A stretch of 64,000 bases of DNA from Propionibacteriaceae bacterium (GTDB lineage: Bacteria; Actinomycetota; Actinomycetes; Propionibacteriales; Propionibacteriaceae): NCBI GenBank assembly GCA_031265875.1, contig JAISCA010000007.1, forward strand, positions 62,001 through 126,000, in the 5' to 3' direction. The notes under the pieces are model-generated. The model had not been told where the DNA came from, searched no databases, and saw only the letters and a program-made list of their open reading frames with translations. The translations under genes and the position numbers were made by a program. Of this stretch, positions 1 to 10,756 are shown piece after piece (within the stretch, counting starts at the first letter, position 1; each line of letters opens with the position of its first letter).

Positions 1-1
1 G

Positions 2-1093
2 GACGAAGGTCAGCCGATCGAGGCCGTGGTCGAGCAAGGGGCGGCCCTGTTGGTCGACCTGCTGCGTCAGCTCGGCTTCTCCAGCTTCGACGAATTCATG
101 TGGACGGCCTTGGCCCAAGAGGTGGACGAGCACACCAAGCGGGCTCCCGGTCCGCTCACGCCGGTCATGAGCGAGGGCGGCCGGGCGGCCGACATCGTCG
201 CCGCCAGCCGTGATCTGGCCCGTGAGCTGCTGCCCTGGTCGGAGCAGCAGGCCGAGTTGTTGCAGACCTGGGGTGCTCTGTCCAAGACCTTGGTCAGCTT
301 GGGGCCGACCATGAAGGAGGCCAAGCGGGCGGCCGACTCGCTCAGCCAGGAGATCGCCCAGGAGTCCAGTTTTCACGCCATGCGTCTGTCCATCACGGTC
401 TGGGCCTCGATGGTGACCGAGATCGAGAATGTCATCGCGGATCTGCCCAACGACCTCTTACGGTTGCGCCAGGCTTGCGCCGAGACTCGCTTCTGGACCG
501 GGTTGGGTCAGATCCACGCCGAAATGGTGGGCCAGGTGGCGGCCGGATTGGCCGAGGCCGAGGCGCTGGAGGCCTCCCGCGCCGCTCTGGTCCGGCTCTG
601 CCACACGCTCAGCCATGATTTCGACGAGTTGATCTGGCGGATGGAGAAGAACTCCGGCCTGGCCGCCACGGTGGCCGAGCGGATCCAGAGCCTGCACGAT
701 CTGATGGTCATGCCGCGCGATTTGATCGAGAACTGGAAGGCTATGACGGACGGGCGCGAGGACGAGTTCGTGACCCGCCTCTTGCCCGAGGTCGACCGCC
801 AGTTGAGTCTGGCCGACGAGACTTTGACCCTGCTCCGCAATCTGGCCCAGCAGTGCCAGACCATCGCCGTGGTCCAACCCATGGACATCGCCCGGCGTTG
901 TGTCCGGCGGGTGCAGTGGGCCTTGGAGGACGAGCCCGCCACGCCGGTGGCGCCGATGACCGAAGCCCAAGCCCAACCGAGTTGGTTGGAGGACACGGTG
1001 GCCGCTTCTGGGCTGATCGATTTCACGGCCGGCGAGGAGAGATCGCCGGCCACCTCTTGGGCCGCCATCCTGGCCTCGCCCGACGCTCCCTGA
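2..1093 (+). CDS. hypothetical helical protein, 5' end cut by window edge
   Basis: The frame is open from the first bases of the window to a TGA at 1091-1093, so the start lies upstream; a GTG at 26 is only one possible internal start. The visible 363 codons encode an almost entirely helical, Leu/Ala/Glu-rich protein without a signal peptide or membrane segment, and with long amphipathic stretches that could form coiled coils or a helical bundle. The last 50 residues are Pro/Ala-rich and probably disordered. I recognise no catalytic motif or family. It lies on the same strand as clpB but 199 bp separate them and clpB has its own heat-shock operator, so they are probably separate units. Coding status is well supported by length and codon-position GC; function is unknown. 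Confidence 0.75.
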   Translation, partial: DEGQPIEAVVEQGAALLVDLLRQLGFSSFDEFMWTALAQEVDEHTKRAPGPLTPVMSEGGRAADIVAASRDLARELLPWSEQQAELLQTWGALSKTLVSLGPTMKEAKRAADSLSQEIAQESSFHAMRLSITVWASMVTEIENVIADLPNDLLRLRQACAETRFWTGLGQIHAEMVGQVAAGLAEAEALEASRAALVRLCHTLSHDFDELIWRMEKNSGLAATVAERIQSLHDLMVMPRDLIENWKAMTDGREDEFVTRLLPEVDRQLSLADETLTLLRNLAQQCQTIAVVQPMDIARRCVRRVQWALEDEPATPVAPMTEAQAQPSWLEDTVAASGLIDFTAGEERSPATSWAAILASPDAP

Positions 1094-1242
1094 GCGTGTA
1101 GGACCAGGGCCGTTCCGGCCGACCTCCGCCGCGCCGTCCTGGCCGCGCCCGGCCCCTGCTCGAGCGCGGGCTCCCATCCCGTGTCCCAGCCGCACCCGGG
1201 AGACCAGCCGCCGGTTCGCGCTCTCTTGTCCTGCTGAGTAAA

Positions 1243-1263
1243 CTTGAGCCTAGTCAACTCAAC
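1243..1263 (+). promoter_or_regulatory. HAIR-like HspR operator upstream of clpB
   Basis: CTTGAGC, seven bases, then ACTCAAC. This matches the HspR-associated inverted repeat consensus CTTGAGT-N7-ACTCAAG with a single mismatch in each half and the exact 7-base spacing. HspR represses clpB and dnaK in actinobacteria. The element sits 30 bp upstream of the clpB start, where it would overlap the promoter or transcription start. The match is seen directly; HspR control is inferred. Confidence 0.75.
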
Positions 1264-1292
1264 TCACAGCTAAAAGGAGTTCTCCCACCTCC

Positions 1293-3875
<2,583 letters not shown>

Positions 3876-4158
3876 GGTCGGACTGAGCGGTCCTGACCCG
3901 CCGCTCGGCGAGGGGGTATCACGCGAGATGAGGGTTACGTACGTGTTTTCGGTGTGTCGGCGGTTGTAAGTCGTCGCTCGGTGATTGGGGTGGCGGCGAC
4001 CGGGGGTGTGGACGATGGGGTGCGGTTGGTGCTCCGCCCCGCTCCTGGGCTCGTATTCGGTCGGCCGTGGGAGCCCGGGCGGCGAAGCGAACTTACATCC
4101 CCACCTCAGGCAGGAAGAGCCTGGCGTCGGAGGGGACTGGGCGCCCGGCGACAGCGAC
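3876..4158. other. intergenic region after clpB with a degenerate dispersed-repeat fragment
   Basis: No gene is supported here. Around 3944-4000 the sequence (CGGTGTGTCGGCGGTTGTAA and what follows) resembles the stretches at 30358-30416, 50155-50200 and 57483-57530, so it looks like a degraded copy of an intergenic repeat family. Short open frames in this stretch have no ribosome binding site or recognisable product. Confidence 0.4.
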
Positions 4159-4187
4159 TTGACAGGTGGGACGGTGGCCTACATTAT
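4159..4187 (+). promoter_or_regulatory. sigma70-type promoter (TTGACA-N17-CATTAT)
   Basis: TTGACA at 4159-4164, a 17-base spacer and CATTAT at 4182-4187 make a near-ideal housekeeping promoter, in a strikingly AT-rich island of a very GC-rich region. The predicted start of transcription, about 4194, falls inside the Fur-like box that follows. It points toward the anchored-repeat locus. Confidence 0.7.
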
Positions 4188-4191
4188 TACT

Positions 4192-4210
4192 GATAATGAT
4201 AATCGTTCTC
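4192..4210 (+). promoter_or_regulatory. Fur/Zur-type operator overlapping the promoter start site
   Basis: GATAATGATAATCGTTCTC agrees at 17 of 19 positions with the classical Fur box GATAATGATAATCATTATC. Zur boxes of actinobacteria are close relatives, so the sequence alone does not say whether iron or zinc is sensed. It begins 4 bases after the -10 element, a position where a bound repressor would block initiation. The downstream cluster includes a ZnuA/TroA-type binding protein, which makes metal control plausible. Confidence 0.7.
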
Positions 4211-4275
4211 AAGAAAGAGGGCGATGGGTCTCCGTCTCACTGGGTGCGACGGGCCTGGTGGGAACGAGGTGAACG

Positions 4276-4560
4276 ATGCGGAGGAGCCAACCGCCCCGCC
4301 GGTCGTTCAGCCGCGTCCCCTCAGCCATAGCGGCGCTGGTTCCCGGCGCCGGTTCCCAGCGGGCGGGCGGCGCGGCCCGGCATTGGCATGGCTTGGGCCA
4401 CTTGGCCCCCGGCGGGGAGCCCCGCTGTGGCTGCGACTCCGCCGTCCTAGCCGAATTCGAGGACGCCGGCGCCACGGGCGCCGGCGTGGTGATCGCCGTC
4501 CGACGCCACCAGGTCGGCTACGTCAGGACTCACTTCATCTATTCCGACCGAATGCGCTGA
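4276..4560 (+). CDS. possible small protein of unknown function in the leader of the metal-regulated promoter
   Basis: A 94-residue frame starts 82 bases after the predicted transcription start. Its C-terminal half has a His/Cys-containing stretch (HWHGLGHLAPGGEPRCGC) that could in principle bind metal. It has no signal peptide and no family that I recognise, and an overlapping frame from 4224 is also open, which is common by chance at this GC content. It could be a real Fur/Zur-regulated small protein, a degraded gene, or simply leader RNA for the gene at 4835. Confidence 0.25.
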   Translation: MRRSQPPRRSFSRVPSAIAALVPGAGSQRAGGAARHWHGLGHLAPGGEPRCGCDSAVLAEFEDAGATGAGVVIAVRRHQVGYVRTHFIYSDRMR

Positions 4561-4598
4561 GCGTCATCTGGGCGGCCGCTCGGTCGGCCGGGCCTAGC

Positions 4599-4705
4599 TT
4601 CACTAAGTGTTTGAAACTTCGACGCATGAGCCGAATTTCGGTTTCTCGGGCTCTCCGAAAAGTACCGGAGCGTAGCGGAGGTAGGACACTTTTGGGGCTT
4701 CCAGA
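4599..4705 (+). repeat. REP-like composite intergenic repeat, copy 1
   Basis: About 107 bp starting with CACTAAGTGTTTGAAACTTC and ending in a stem whose arms are the CCGAAAAGTACCGG side and the GGACACTTTTGGGGCTTC side. It is highly similar over its full length to 17152-17265 and, inverted, to 46522-46765. Here it lies between the possible small gene at 4276 and the gene at 4835, so it may act as an RNA processing or termination element in the leader. Confidence 0.75.
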
Positions 4706-4834
4706 TGACGCGGCAAGAACTCCACGGACCGGTCGACCAGGCTGAGCCAAAGCTCTGGCAGTGACCGTGCCACCTGTGGTTCTCGAATCTAGGCCCAGAT
4801 CGATCCCATGAAGCCAATAGATGGAGAAATAGAA

Positions 4835-5395
4835 ATGAAATCGACTATTCAAAAACAATTACGATCGCCTATTCGCCGGGGCGCGATGGCGCTGCTGGCG
4901 CTGTTGGCCGCCGTCGGCCTAGCCTGGTCCGGGACCAGCTCCGCCAACGCGGCTTGGCCACTCCCCGACGTGCCAGCCGGCGAGTACGACATCATCGCTT
5001 TGGACCCCGACGGGTGGCTCCGGAGCTATGACCACGACAATGATAGCTGGTACGACTCAGCCGACCAGGTCTTCCAGGTCACTAACGGGCTCATCCCAGC
5101 CCAGACGACCGAGGGCTACGACACCACCGGCGGCGGCGTCCGCAACGCGACGAACGATGATGTCACGATCACCGTAGACATCGTTATCGCCCCCATTGGT
5201 GCGGTCATCACCGTCGTGGGCGACGACTACTCCTGGACGGTCAGCGACGGTGATGCGGCGGCGGTCGCCGTGCCAGCCCACTATCACGACCATTTCGACT
5301 GGTCGTTCAGCCAACCTGGCGACTACGCCATCTGGGTGACAGCGGAATCAGATTTGCGATACGCGGATCAGGTCTACTTCTTCACTGTCAGCTAG
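4835..5395 (+). CDS. secreted one-module surface-anchored-domain protein
   Basis: After a Sec signal peptide (about residues 1-40: basic start, hydrophobic core, cleavage near SANA) the mature protein is one divergent module of the actinobacterial surface-anchored domain (TIGR03769, choice-of-anchor M type). Its last third, with DHFDWSFSQPGDYAIWV, corresponds to the HxHxxWxF...GVY signature of the modules in the next genes and is preceded by a His-rich HYHDH. It has no C-terminal membrane segment or sorting signal, so it should be released or bound non-covalently. I chose the ATG at 4835 over 4808 because GGAG at 4823-4826 is well spaced for it and the signal peptide then starts normally. It is the first clear gene after the Fur-like promoter, and likely a soluble metal- or ligand-binding companion of the transporter (inference). 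Confidence 0.75.
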   Translation: MKSTIQKQLRSPIRRGAMALLALLAAVGLAWSGTSSANAAWPLPDVPAGEYDIIALDPDGWLRSYDHDNDSWYDSADQVFQVTNGLIPAQTTEGYDTTGGGVRNATNDDVTITVDIVIAPIGAVITVVGDDYSWTVSDGDAAAVAVPAHYHDHFDWSFSQPGDYAIWVTAESDLRYADQVYFFTVS

Positions 5396-5515
5396 AAACC
5401 AAAACAGTGTCTTGACTCCGCTGCGGCGCTTCCGGGGCCGGAGCGGAGCCAGGATCACACTCGTCCCTGCCGTCACAGTTTCAGACTCACCATCCAGCCA
5501 GGAAGTCATCCGCAC
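5396..5515 (+). promoter_or_regulatory. spacer with GC-rich hairpin between two surface-protein genes
   Basis: The 120-bp gap contains a GC-rich partial inverted repeat around 5416-5455 with TTCCGGGGCCGGA at its centre, and the stretch AAAACAGTGTCTTGACTCCG that weakly resembles the REP-like repeats. It could be an attenuator or a degraded repeat. AGGAAG at 5501-5506 is the ribosome binding site for the next gene. Confidence 0.35.
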
Positions 5516-8500
5516 ATGATTAGTCTCACCCCGCCTTCAGCCAGGTGCACCCGCCTGCCCATTTTGCTCGCCTTGACCACGATCATGGCGATGGTCGCGC
5601 TGCCGACTCCGCCAGCCCAGGCCTCCGGGCCGGAGCGGACCGCCTTGTCTGGCGCGACGCTGCCGCTGGTGAGCGTGGCCGCCGGTGGCGTCCAGTTGAC
5701 GGCGGCCGACGTCGACGGACGGCTGGTCGACGCCGACCTGACCACCTTCGAAGTCGACGGAACGGGCCGGGCCGACGGACGGCTGGCGTTGGTGGCCGAA
5801 CTTGGCGACGGGGCCGAGTTGACCGGTCTGGACGTCCACTGGTCCGTCTCGGCGGCGCCGCCGGCGAGCGCGGTCAGGCTCAGCCGGCCGGGAGACGATC
5901 AGCCGATGGCAGGGTCGGGCGACCTCCACCTGGACAGGGCCGGCGCCATTGACCTGGGCTGGTCGTTCGACCAACCAGGTGACTATCTGATCGAGGTCAC
6001 GGCCCGGGCCACGGTCGCGCCCGGCCCGACCGCCGGCGCGGAGGCGGCGGAGCCGGAGGATCAAGCCGGCCAGGACGACGGGCCGGCCATGGCGGCTAGC
6101 CCGGCCACAGCGGACAGTCCGGCCCCGGCCTTTGAACTGGGCCCGGCCACCGCCACCTATCGGGTCGTGGTGGCGGCAACCGAGCCCGATCCGGTCGCGC
6201 CAGCCGAAGCCGAGCCGGAGACTGATCAGGCAGCCGACCCGGCCGCCGCGGCGCTGACCGGGGCCGTCCCATCCGACTCCACCGCCGCTGGGGATGGGAC
6301 GGACGGTCCGGTCGGCCTGGCTGGGTCTGACGGATCAGCCGGCCAAGGCAACACGGTGTTGGCGGCGGGGGATGTGCGGCTGGCCTCGCGGCTGGTCGAT
6401 GGGGTCTTGTCGCAGTCGTTGATGGTGGTCGACACGGCTGGCGGGTTCGAGCTGTACGACGTCGGTTCGACGGTGGTCTCGATTCCGAACAGCGAGCCCT
6501 GGCCGGGCGAGGGATCGCCGCTCGCCGCAGGCTCGAAGGCGGCTTGGGAGGCCTGGGCTCCGGAGCACGGGGCGGTCTGGCGGACGTTGTCGCGCTTGAA
6601 TCCGCAGAGTCAAGTGGTCAAGGTGAATCCGTTGACCGTGTCGTTCGACACCGGTTTCATTCCCTGGTCGGGCTATAAGCAGGATCTTGACGTCAATCAG
6701 ACCACGGTGTCCGTCACAGCCGTCTCGGGTGGGGACGGGGGGACGGTGATCGTGCATCGGGGCGCGTCTGTCCTCAGACCGGCGTCGGCTCTGAGCCTCG
6801 GCGAGAAGCTGATCTCAAGCCCGGGAATGAACCTGCCCGGCGGCTTCGGGGACGTCACAGCCTATGTCACCGCTCATACCGGTGGTTCCGTCACTGGCGT
6901 CATGAAACAGAGCCTGGGACAGCCGGTGGCGAGCAACGGTTTCGTGTTCACGGCCGCTGGAGTTTACTGCGTCAGCGTGACGACGGAGACCATGGCCGGG
7001 ACGGGCGACTGGCTGCGAGACTCGACGACCTACACCTTCGCCGTCGGCCAGGACGACCCAGCCACGGTCCAGCTCTGCGCCCAACCCGACACTGAAGACG
7101 GCCAGGAACCGGGCCCAGACGAGCCGCCCGCAGAATACGACTTCACCGGAGCGGTGGCGTCCGGCGTCGACGTCGCCCTGGCGGCCCGACTGAACGAGGG
7201 AGAGTTCAGTCTGGGCGGCTACGTGGCCGGCCAGACCGCCGCCTGGTTCGACCCTGGCGCCACCGTGATCGACCTCCCGATCCGGGACGAGTCGGCCTGG
7301 CCGCTGGCCGAACTGTCTCCGGCCGCCGGGCTCGACAACAAATGGCAGGCCGTCGGCCAGGCCGGCGAGCACCTCTTCCGCACCAATCCGGGGAAGCTGG
7401 GCTACGTCCCCGCCCACGGCAACCCCGTCCAAGTGCGTCCGGACGCCTCCTTCGTGCCCGCCGCGCTGGTCGGGTCGAACGTCACCTTCGAGCTGGGGGC
7501 CGTGGAGGGGCCGGCTGGCGGACGCTTGACCACGTTCGACATAGCTTCTTCCTCAGCCAACCTGGCTGTGCCAGATCAAGAGGCGTACTGGAACTCGGCC
7601 GACCGGGTATGGAATCGCGACGTCCAAGTGCGGCCCGGCGCGGGCGCCTATCCCGGTTCGCTCGACGCCGCCTTGGGGACGCGCGGCGGGAATGGGGTCG
7701 GCCTGGCCTTCAACGAACCCGGCCGCTACTGCGTCACCCTGCGGGCCTCGGTCCAGCTGCGGGAGACGGGCGAGGTCAAGCAGGCCTGGCAGACCTACAC
7801 CTTCGCCGTCGGCGACGACCCCGCCACGGTCGTGCCCTGCGCCCAGCGCCAGGACGGCGTGGTCTCCCCCGGTGACCTGGACGCCGGCTTGCTGGACGAC
7901 GTCGTCTACCTGCGCCACGGCCACACCGACATCGGTACGCGCGTGGTCGGCGACCGTCTCGAGCTCTACGTCGGTGACGAGACCAGCGGCAGCTTGCGCA
8001 TGGCGGACCCGCAAGACGTCATCATCGTCGGCTCCGGCCCGCTGGTCGAGAGCACCGTGGTGGTTGACGGCCAGGTCGACACCAGCTTGATCGGACAGCC
8101 CGGTGACACCTACTGGAGATTCACTCAAGGCGGCCAGATGTCCAGCTGGGTGGTCTGGCCCGGTCTGAACACGCTCCAAACCGGCGGGAACGGCTTCGAC
8201 CGTACGGTCGACTTTCGCATCCTCGGGGTCGACGGTCCCGGCGACTTCGTCCTGGCCCAGTCCGATGCCTTCTTGGCCGACGATCCCAAAGCCATCTTGT
8301 ACGCCAGCGATCCGGGGACCCCAGGTCCCTTCTCCGAACCGTTGTCGAAGACCCACATCCACTTGAACTGGCTCTTCAGCGCCCCCGGCCGTTATTGCGT
8401 CAACCTCGAGGCCAAGGCCCGTGACGCCACTAGCGCCGGGTCTCAGGACCGGGTCAGCGACCTCATCACCTTCGTCGTCGGCGACGTCGACCTGCACGGC

Positions 8501-10756
8501 GTCCTGCCTTGCGGACGGCCCAACGCCGGCGCGACGGCCGTGGTCGACCCGATTCCTGAGATCTCGATCAGCCCGACCCCGACGGCGCTGGTGGCCGACG
8601 CCGACGTCGTCAGCTCGCTGCAGGAGACCGCTTTGTACTTGGACGACGGACGGCTGGCCGTCGCCACCGCGCTGGTCGAAGGAGCGCATGGAGCCACGAT
8701 CTGGCGCGATCCGGAACGGTTCGTCTTCACCAGCTCCAACCAGTACCGCGCGCGCCGTTCACTCTCCTTGACCGCCGGGCGGCTGGACGGGCGGATCGAC
8801 GGCGACGTCGAGCTGGCGCTGGGCCAGGTCGACGGTCCTGGCTGGTACCGGGTCAGCGGCGCTGGCATAGCTTTCGGCAGCGACGCCGAGGCCAAGGGCG
8901 GAACGCTTTGGCAAGGCTGGACGGTCCAGTACTTCGAATCTTTCGAGACGGCGGGGGTGTACTGCGTCCCCTTGACTTGGTCGGCCACGGTCGGCGGTGA
9001 ACGGCAGAGCGTCAGCCGAACCTTGACCTTCGTCATCAACGACACCGCCCCCGGCCAACCGGCCTACGTCGACCCGGCCACCGTGCGGCTCTGCGCCGAC
9101 GGCGGGCAGGGCTCCGCAGGCGATCCGGACCAGGTCGAGCCACCGCTGGAATGGGAAGTGCCGAACGGTTTCGTCAACGACGCCGGCGCCACCGTCCTGA
9201 ACGACGGGCACGTCGACATCGCCTCGACGCTGGACGGTCGCAGCTTCGCCAGCCGGATCAAGGACGACTCGACCGCCGCCGAGCCCGTCTACCGCGACCC
9301 GGCCCAGACCGTCCTGCAGATCTCGCCTTACGCCCAGACCGTGGCGCCGGAGGACGACCGCTACGCCTTCCTGGGTCAGCCGGGAGCGGCCCTCTGGCAG
9401 GTCACCGAGACGCAGCAGAACGACCTGCTCTGGCCCGGTTGGTCGACGGAGGCGATCCCCAGCGGCGCCCTCCAAGGGGGAGTCAACTGGCAATTGACTG
9501 GCATCAGCGGCCCCGGTGAGTTCGCCTTGTACAGCAACGGCGCGGCGGAGGTCCACTTCAACACCCGGGACGGCGTCACGGCCGCCGACTCGACCACCAT
9601 CCCGCCCAACACGCACGCCCACGCCAACTGGGCCTTCAGCGCCGAGGGCGTCTACTGCCTGGCCTTCGAGCGTTCGGCCACACTAGCCGACGGGACCGAT
9701 GTCTCAGACCAGTTCACCCTGGTCTTCGCGGTCGGTCGGGTCGACATCCGCAGCGTCGACCCGGCCCAGTGCTTCAACGGCGGCGCCGACCGGCCGACGG
9801 CGACCGACCCGGCCCCGGGCGGCGCGCTGGACCAGCCCGACCTGGGCGACGGCCTGCCGTCGCTGATACGAGTGCCGGCCAGCCAGTGTGTGGCCGGGTC
9901 GACCATCCTGTCCGCCGGACACATCGACTACGCCACCCGGTTGGTGGGCGGCCGGCTCGAATCGCTGATCGGGGAGGACAGTTCGGGGACCAAGCAGTAC
10001 CGGGAACCGTCCGGCACGATCCTGTGGTTGAAACCGTCCAGCCGGGTCACCCTGCCGAACGGGTACGCCGCGGTCGGGCCGGCCGGGTCGACCGTCTGGC
10101 AGGCGCCACAGACACAGAACCGAGATCTGATCTGGCTGGGCTGGTCGACCGAGGCTTTGAGGACGAGCGACGTCCTCGGGCCGGTGACTTGGACCATCGA
10201 CCGCGTCGATGGCCCCGGCCGGTTGCGGGTCTACCTGTCCGGTGCCTTCGGCGGCGTGCAACAGCTGGTGTTCGATGGCAGCGGCAGCTACCAGGTCCCG
10301 CTCGGCGTCCACACCCACGCCAACTGGGCCTTCTCGGCCGAGGGCGTCTACCGCGTCACCATGACGCAGACGGCCGCCCTGGCCGACGGCCAGGTCTCCT
10401 CCGACCGGGAGACCCTGACCATTGTCGTCGGCGACGTCGACCCGACCACGGTGGCGGGGTCCGGGTCGGGCTGCGGCCCGATCTCAGAGGCGGCGCTGGC
10501 AGCTGAGGCGGCGGACCAGGAGTCATCGGACCAGTCGCCGGCCGTCGCCGTCATCGTCGGCTCGTCAGCGGGCCAGGGCCGCTCGGTCCCGACCGCTGGA
10601 GCCGAGCCGCCGGACCCGGCGGCCGAGCCGTCGGCGGGTGACTCGGTCGCGTTGCTGCTGTCGATCCTGGGCGGACTGCTCCTGGTCGGGGCCGCCAGCG
10701 CCGGCGCGTTGGGTTGGCGCCGGCGGTCCCGGGCCAAGGGCGGCGCCACGGCGTGA
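5516..10756 (+). CDS. giant multi-module surface-anchored protein of an anchored-repeat ABC transporter locus
   Basis: 1746 residues. A signal peptide (about 1-37) is followed by about seven divergent copies of the actinobacterial surface-anchored domain (TIGR03769/TIGR03773 type), starting near residues 40, 279, 548, 796, 1039, 1223 and 1462. Typical module marks are the opening GHVDIA/GHTDIG, a middle W...W pair and a closing GVYC...TFAVG. Modules 4, 6 and 7 keep a His motif (THIHLNW, THAHANW, VHTHANW); modules 1-3 and 5 have lost it. Many modules carry two Cys, one in GVYC/GRYC and one in a following L/PCA segment, which may pair as a disulfide. An Asp/Glu/Pro/Ala linker (about 165-275) separates modules 1 and 2. 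The C-terminus has a hydrophobic segment (about 1710-1732) and RRRSR tail; a canonical LPXTG is absent, with only VPTAG before the anchor. Its stop overlaps the next start by 4 bp. Role in ligand capture at the cell surface is inferred. Confidence 0.85.
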   Translation: MISLTPPSARCTRLPILLALTTIMAMVALPTPPAQASGPERTALSGATLPLVSVAAGGVQLTAADVDGRLVDADLTTFEVDGTGRADGRLALVAELGDGAELTGLDVHWSVSAAPPASAVRLSRPGDDQPMAGSGDLHLDRAGAIDLGWSFDQPGDYLIEVTARATVAPGPTAGAEAAEPEDQAGQDDGPAMAASPATADSPAPAFELGPATATYRVVVAATEPDPVAPAEAEPETDQAADPAAAALTGAVPSDSTAAGDGTDGPVGLAGSDGSAGQGNTVLAAGDVRLASRLVDGVLSQSLMVVDTAGGFELYDVGSTVVSIPNSEPWPGEGSPLAAGSKAAWEAWAPEHGAVWRTLSRLNPQSQVVKVNPLTVSFDTGFIPWSGYKQDLDVNQTTVSVTAVSGGDGGTVIVHRGASVLRPASALSLGEKLISSPGMNLPGGFGDVTAYVTAHTGGSVTGVMKQSLGQPVASNGFVFTAAGVYCVSVTTETMAGTGDWLRDSTTYTFAVGQDDPATVQLCAQPDTEDGQEPGPDEPPAEYDFTGAVASGVDVALAARLNEGEFSLGGYVAGQTAAWFDPGATVIDLPIRDESAWPLAELSPAAGLDNKWQAVGQAGEHLFRTNPGKLGYVPAHGNPVQVRPDASFVPAALVGSNVTFELGAVEGPAGGRLTTFDIASSSANLAVPDQEAYWNSADRVWNRDVQVRPGAGAYPGSLDAALGTRGGNGVGLAFNEPGRYCVTLRASVQLRETGEVKQAWQTYTFAVGDDPATVVPCAQRQDGVVSPGDLDAGLLDDVVYLRHGHTDIGTRVVGDRLELYVGDETSGSLRMADPQDVIIVGSGPLVESTVVVDGQVDTSLIGQPGDTYWRFTQGGQMSSWVVWPGLNTLQTGGNGFDRTVDFRILGVDGPGDFVLAQSDAFLADDPKAILYASDPGTPGPFSEPLSKTHIHLNWLFSAPGRYCVNLEAKARDATSAGSQDRVSDLITFVVGDVDLHGVLPCGRPNAGATAVVDPIPEISISPTPTALVADADVVSSLQETALYLDDGRLAVATALVEGAHGATIWRDPERFVFTSSNQYRARRSLSLTAGRLDGRIDGDVELALGQVDGPGWYRVSGAGIAFGSDAEAKGGTLWQGWTVQYFESFETAGVYCVPLTWSATVGGERQSVSRTLTFVINDTAPGQPAYVDPATVRLCADGGQGSAGDPDQVEPPLEWEVPNGFVNDAGATVLNDGHVDIASTLDGRSFASRIKDDSTAAEPVYRDPAQTVLQISPYAQTVAPEDDRYAFLGQPGAALWQVTETQQNDLLWPGWSTEAIPSGALQGGVNWQLTGISGPGEFALYSNGAAEVHFNTRDGVTAADSTTIPPNTHAHANWAFSAEGVYCLAFERSATLADGTDVSDQFTLVFAVGRVDIRSVDPAQCFNGGADRPTATDPAPGGALDQPDLGDGLPSLIRVPASQCVAGSTILSAGHIDYATRLVGGRLESLIGEDSSGTKQYREPSGTILWLKPSSRVTLPNGYAAVGPAGSTVWQAPQTQNRDLIWLGWSTEALRTSDVLGPVTWTIDRVDGPGRLRVYLSGAFGGVQQLVFDGSGSYQVPLGVHTHANWAFSAEGVYRVTMTQTAALADGQVSSDRETLTIVVGDVDPTTVAGSGSGCGPISEAALAAEAADQESSDQSPAVAVIVGSSAGQGRSVPTAGAEPPDPAAEPSAGDSVALLLSILGGLLLVGAASAGALGWRRRSRAKGGATA

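Noticed and set aside
4224..4745. 173-codon frame overlapping the possible small gene at 4276
   Set aside because: Arg/Pro/Gly-rich sequence typical of an out-of-frame read; it runs through the REP-like repeat.
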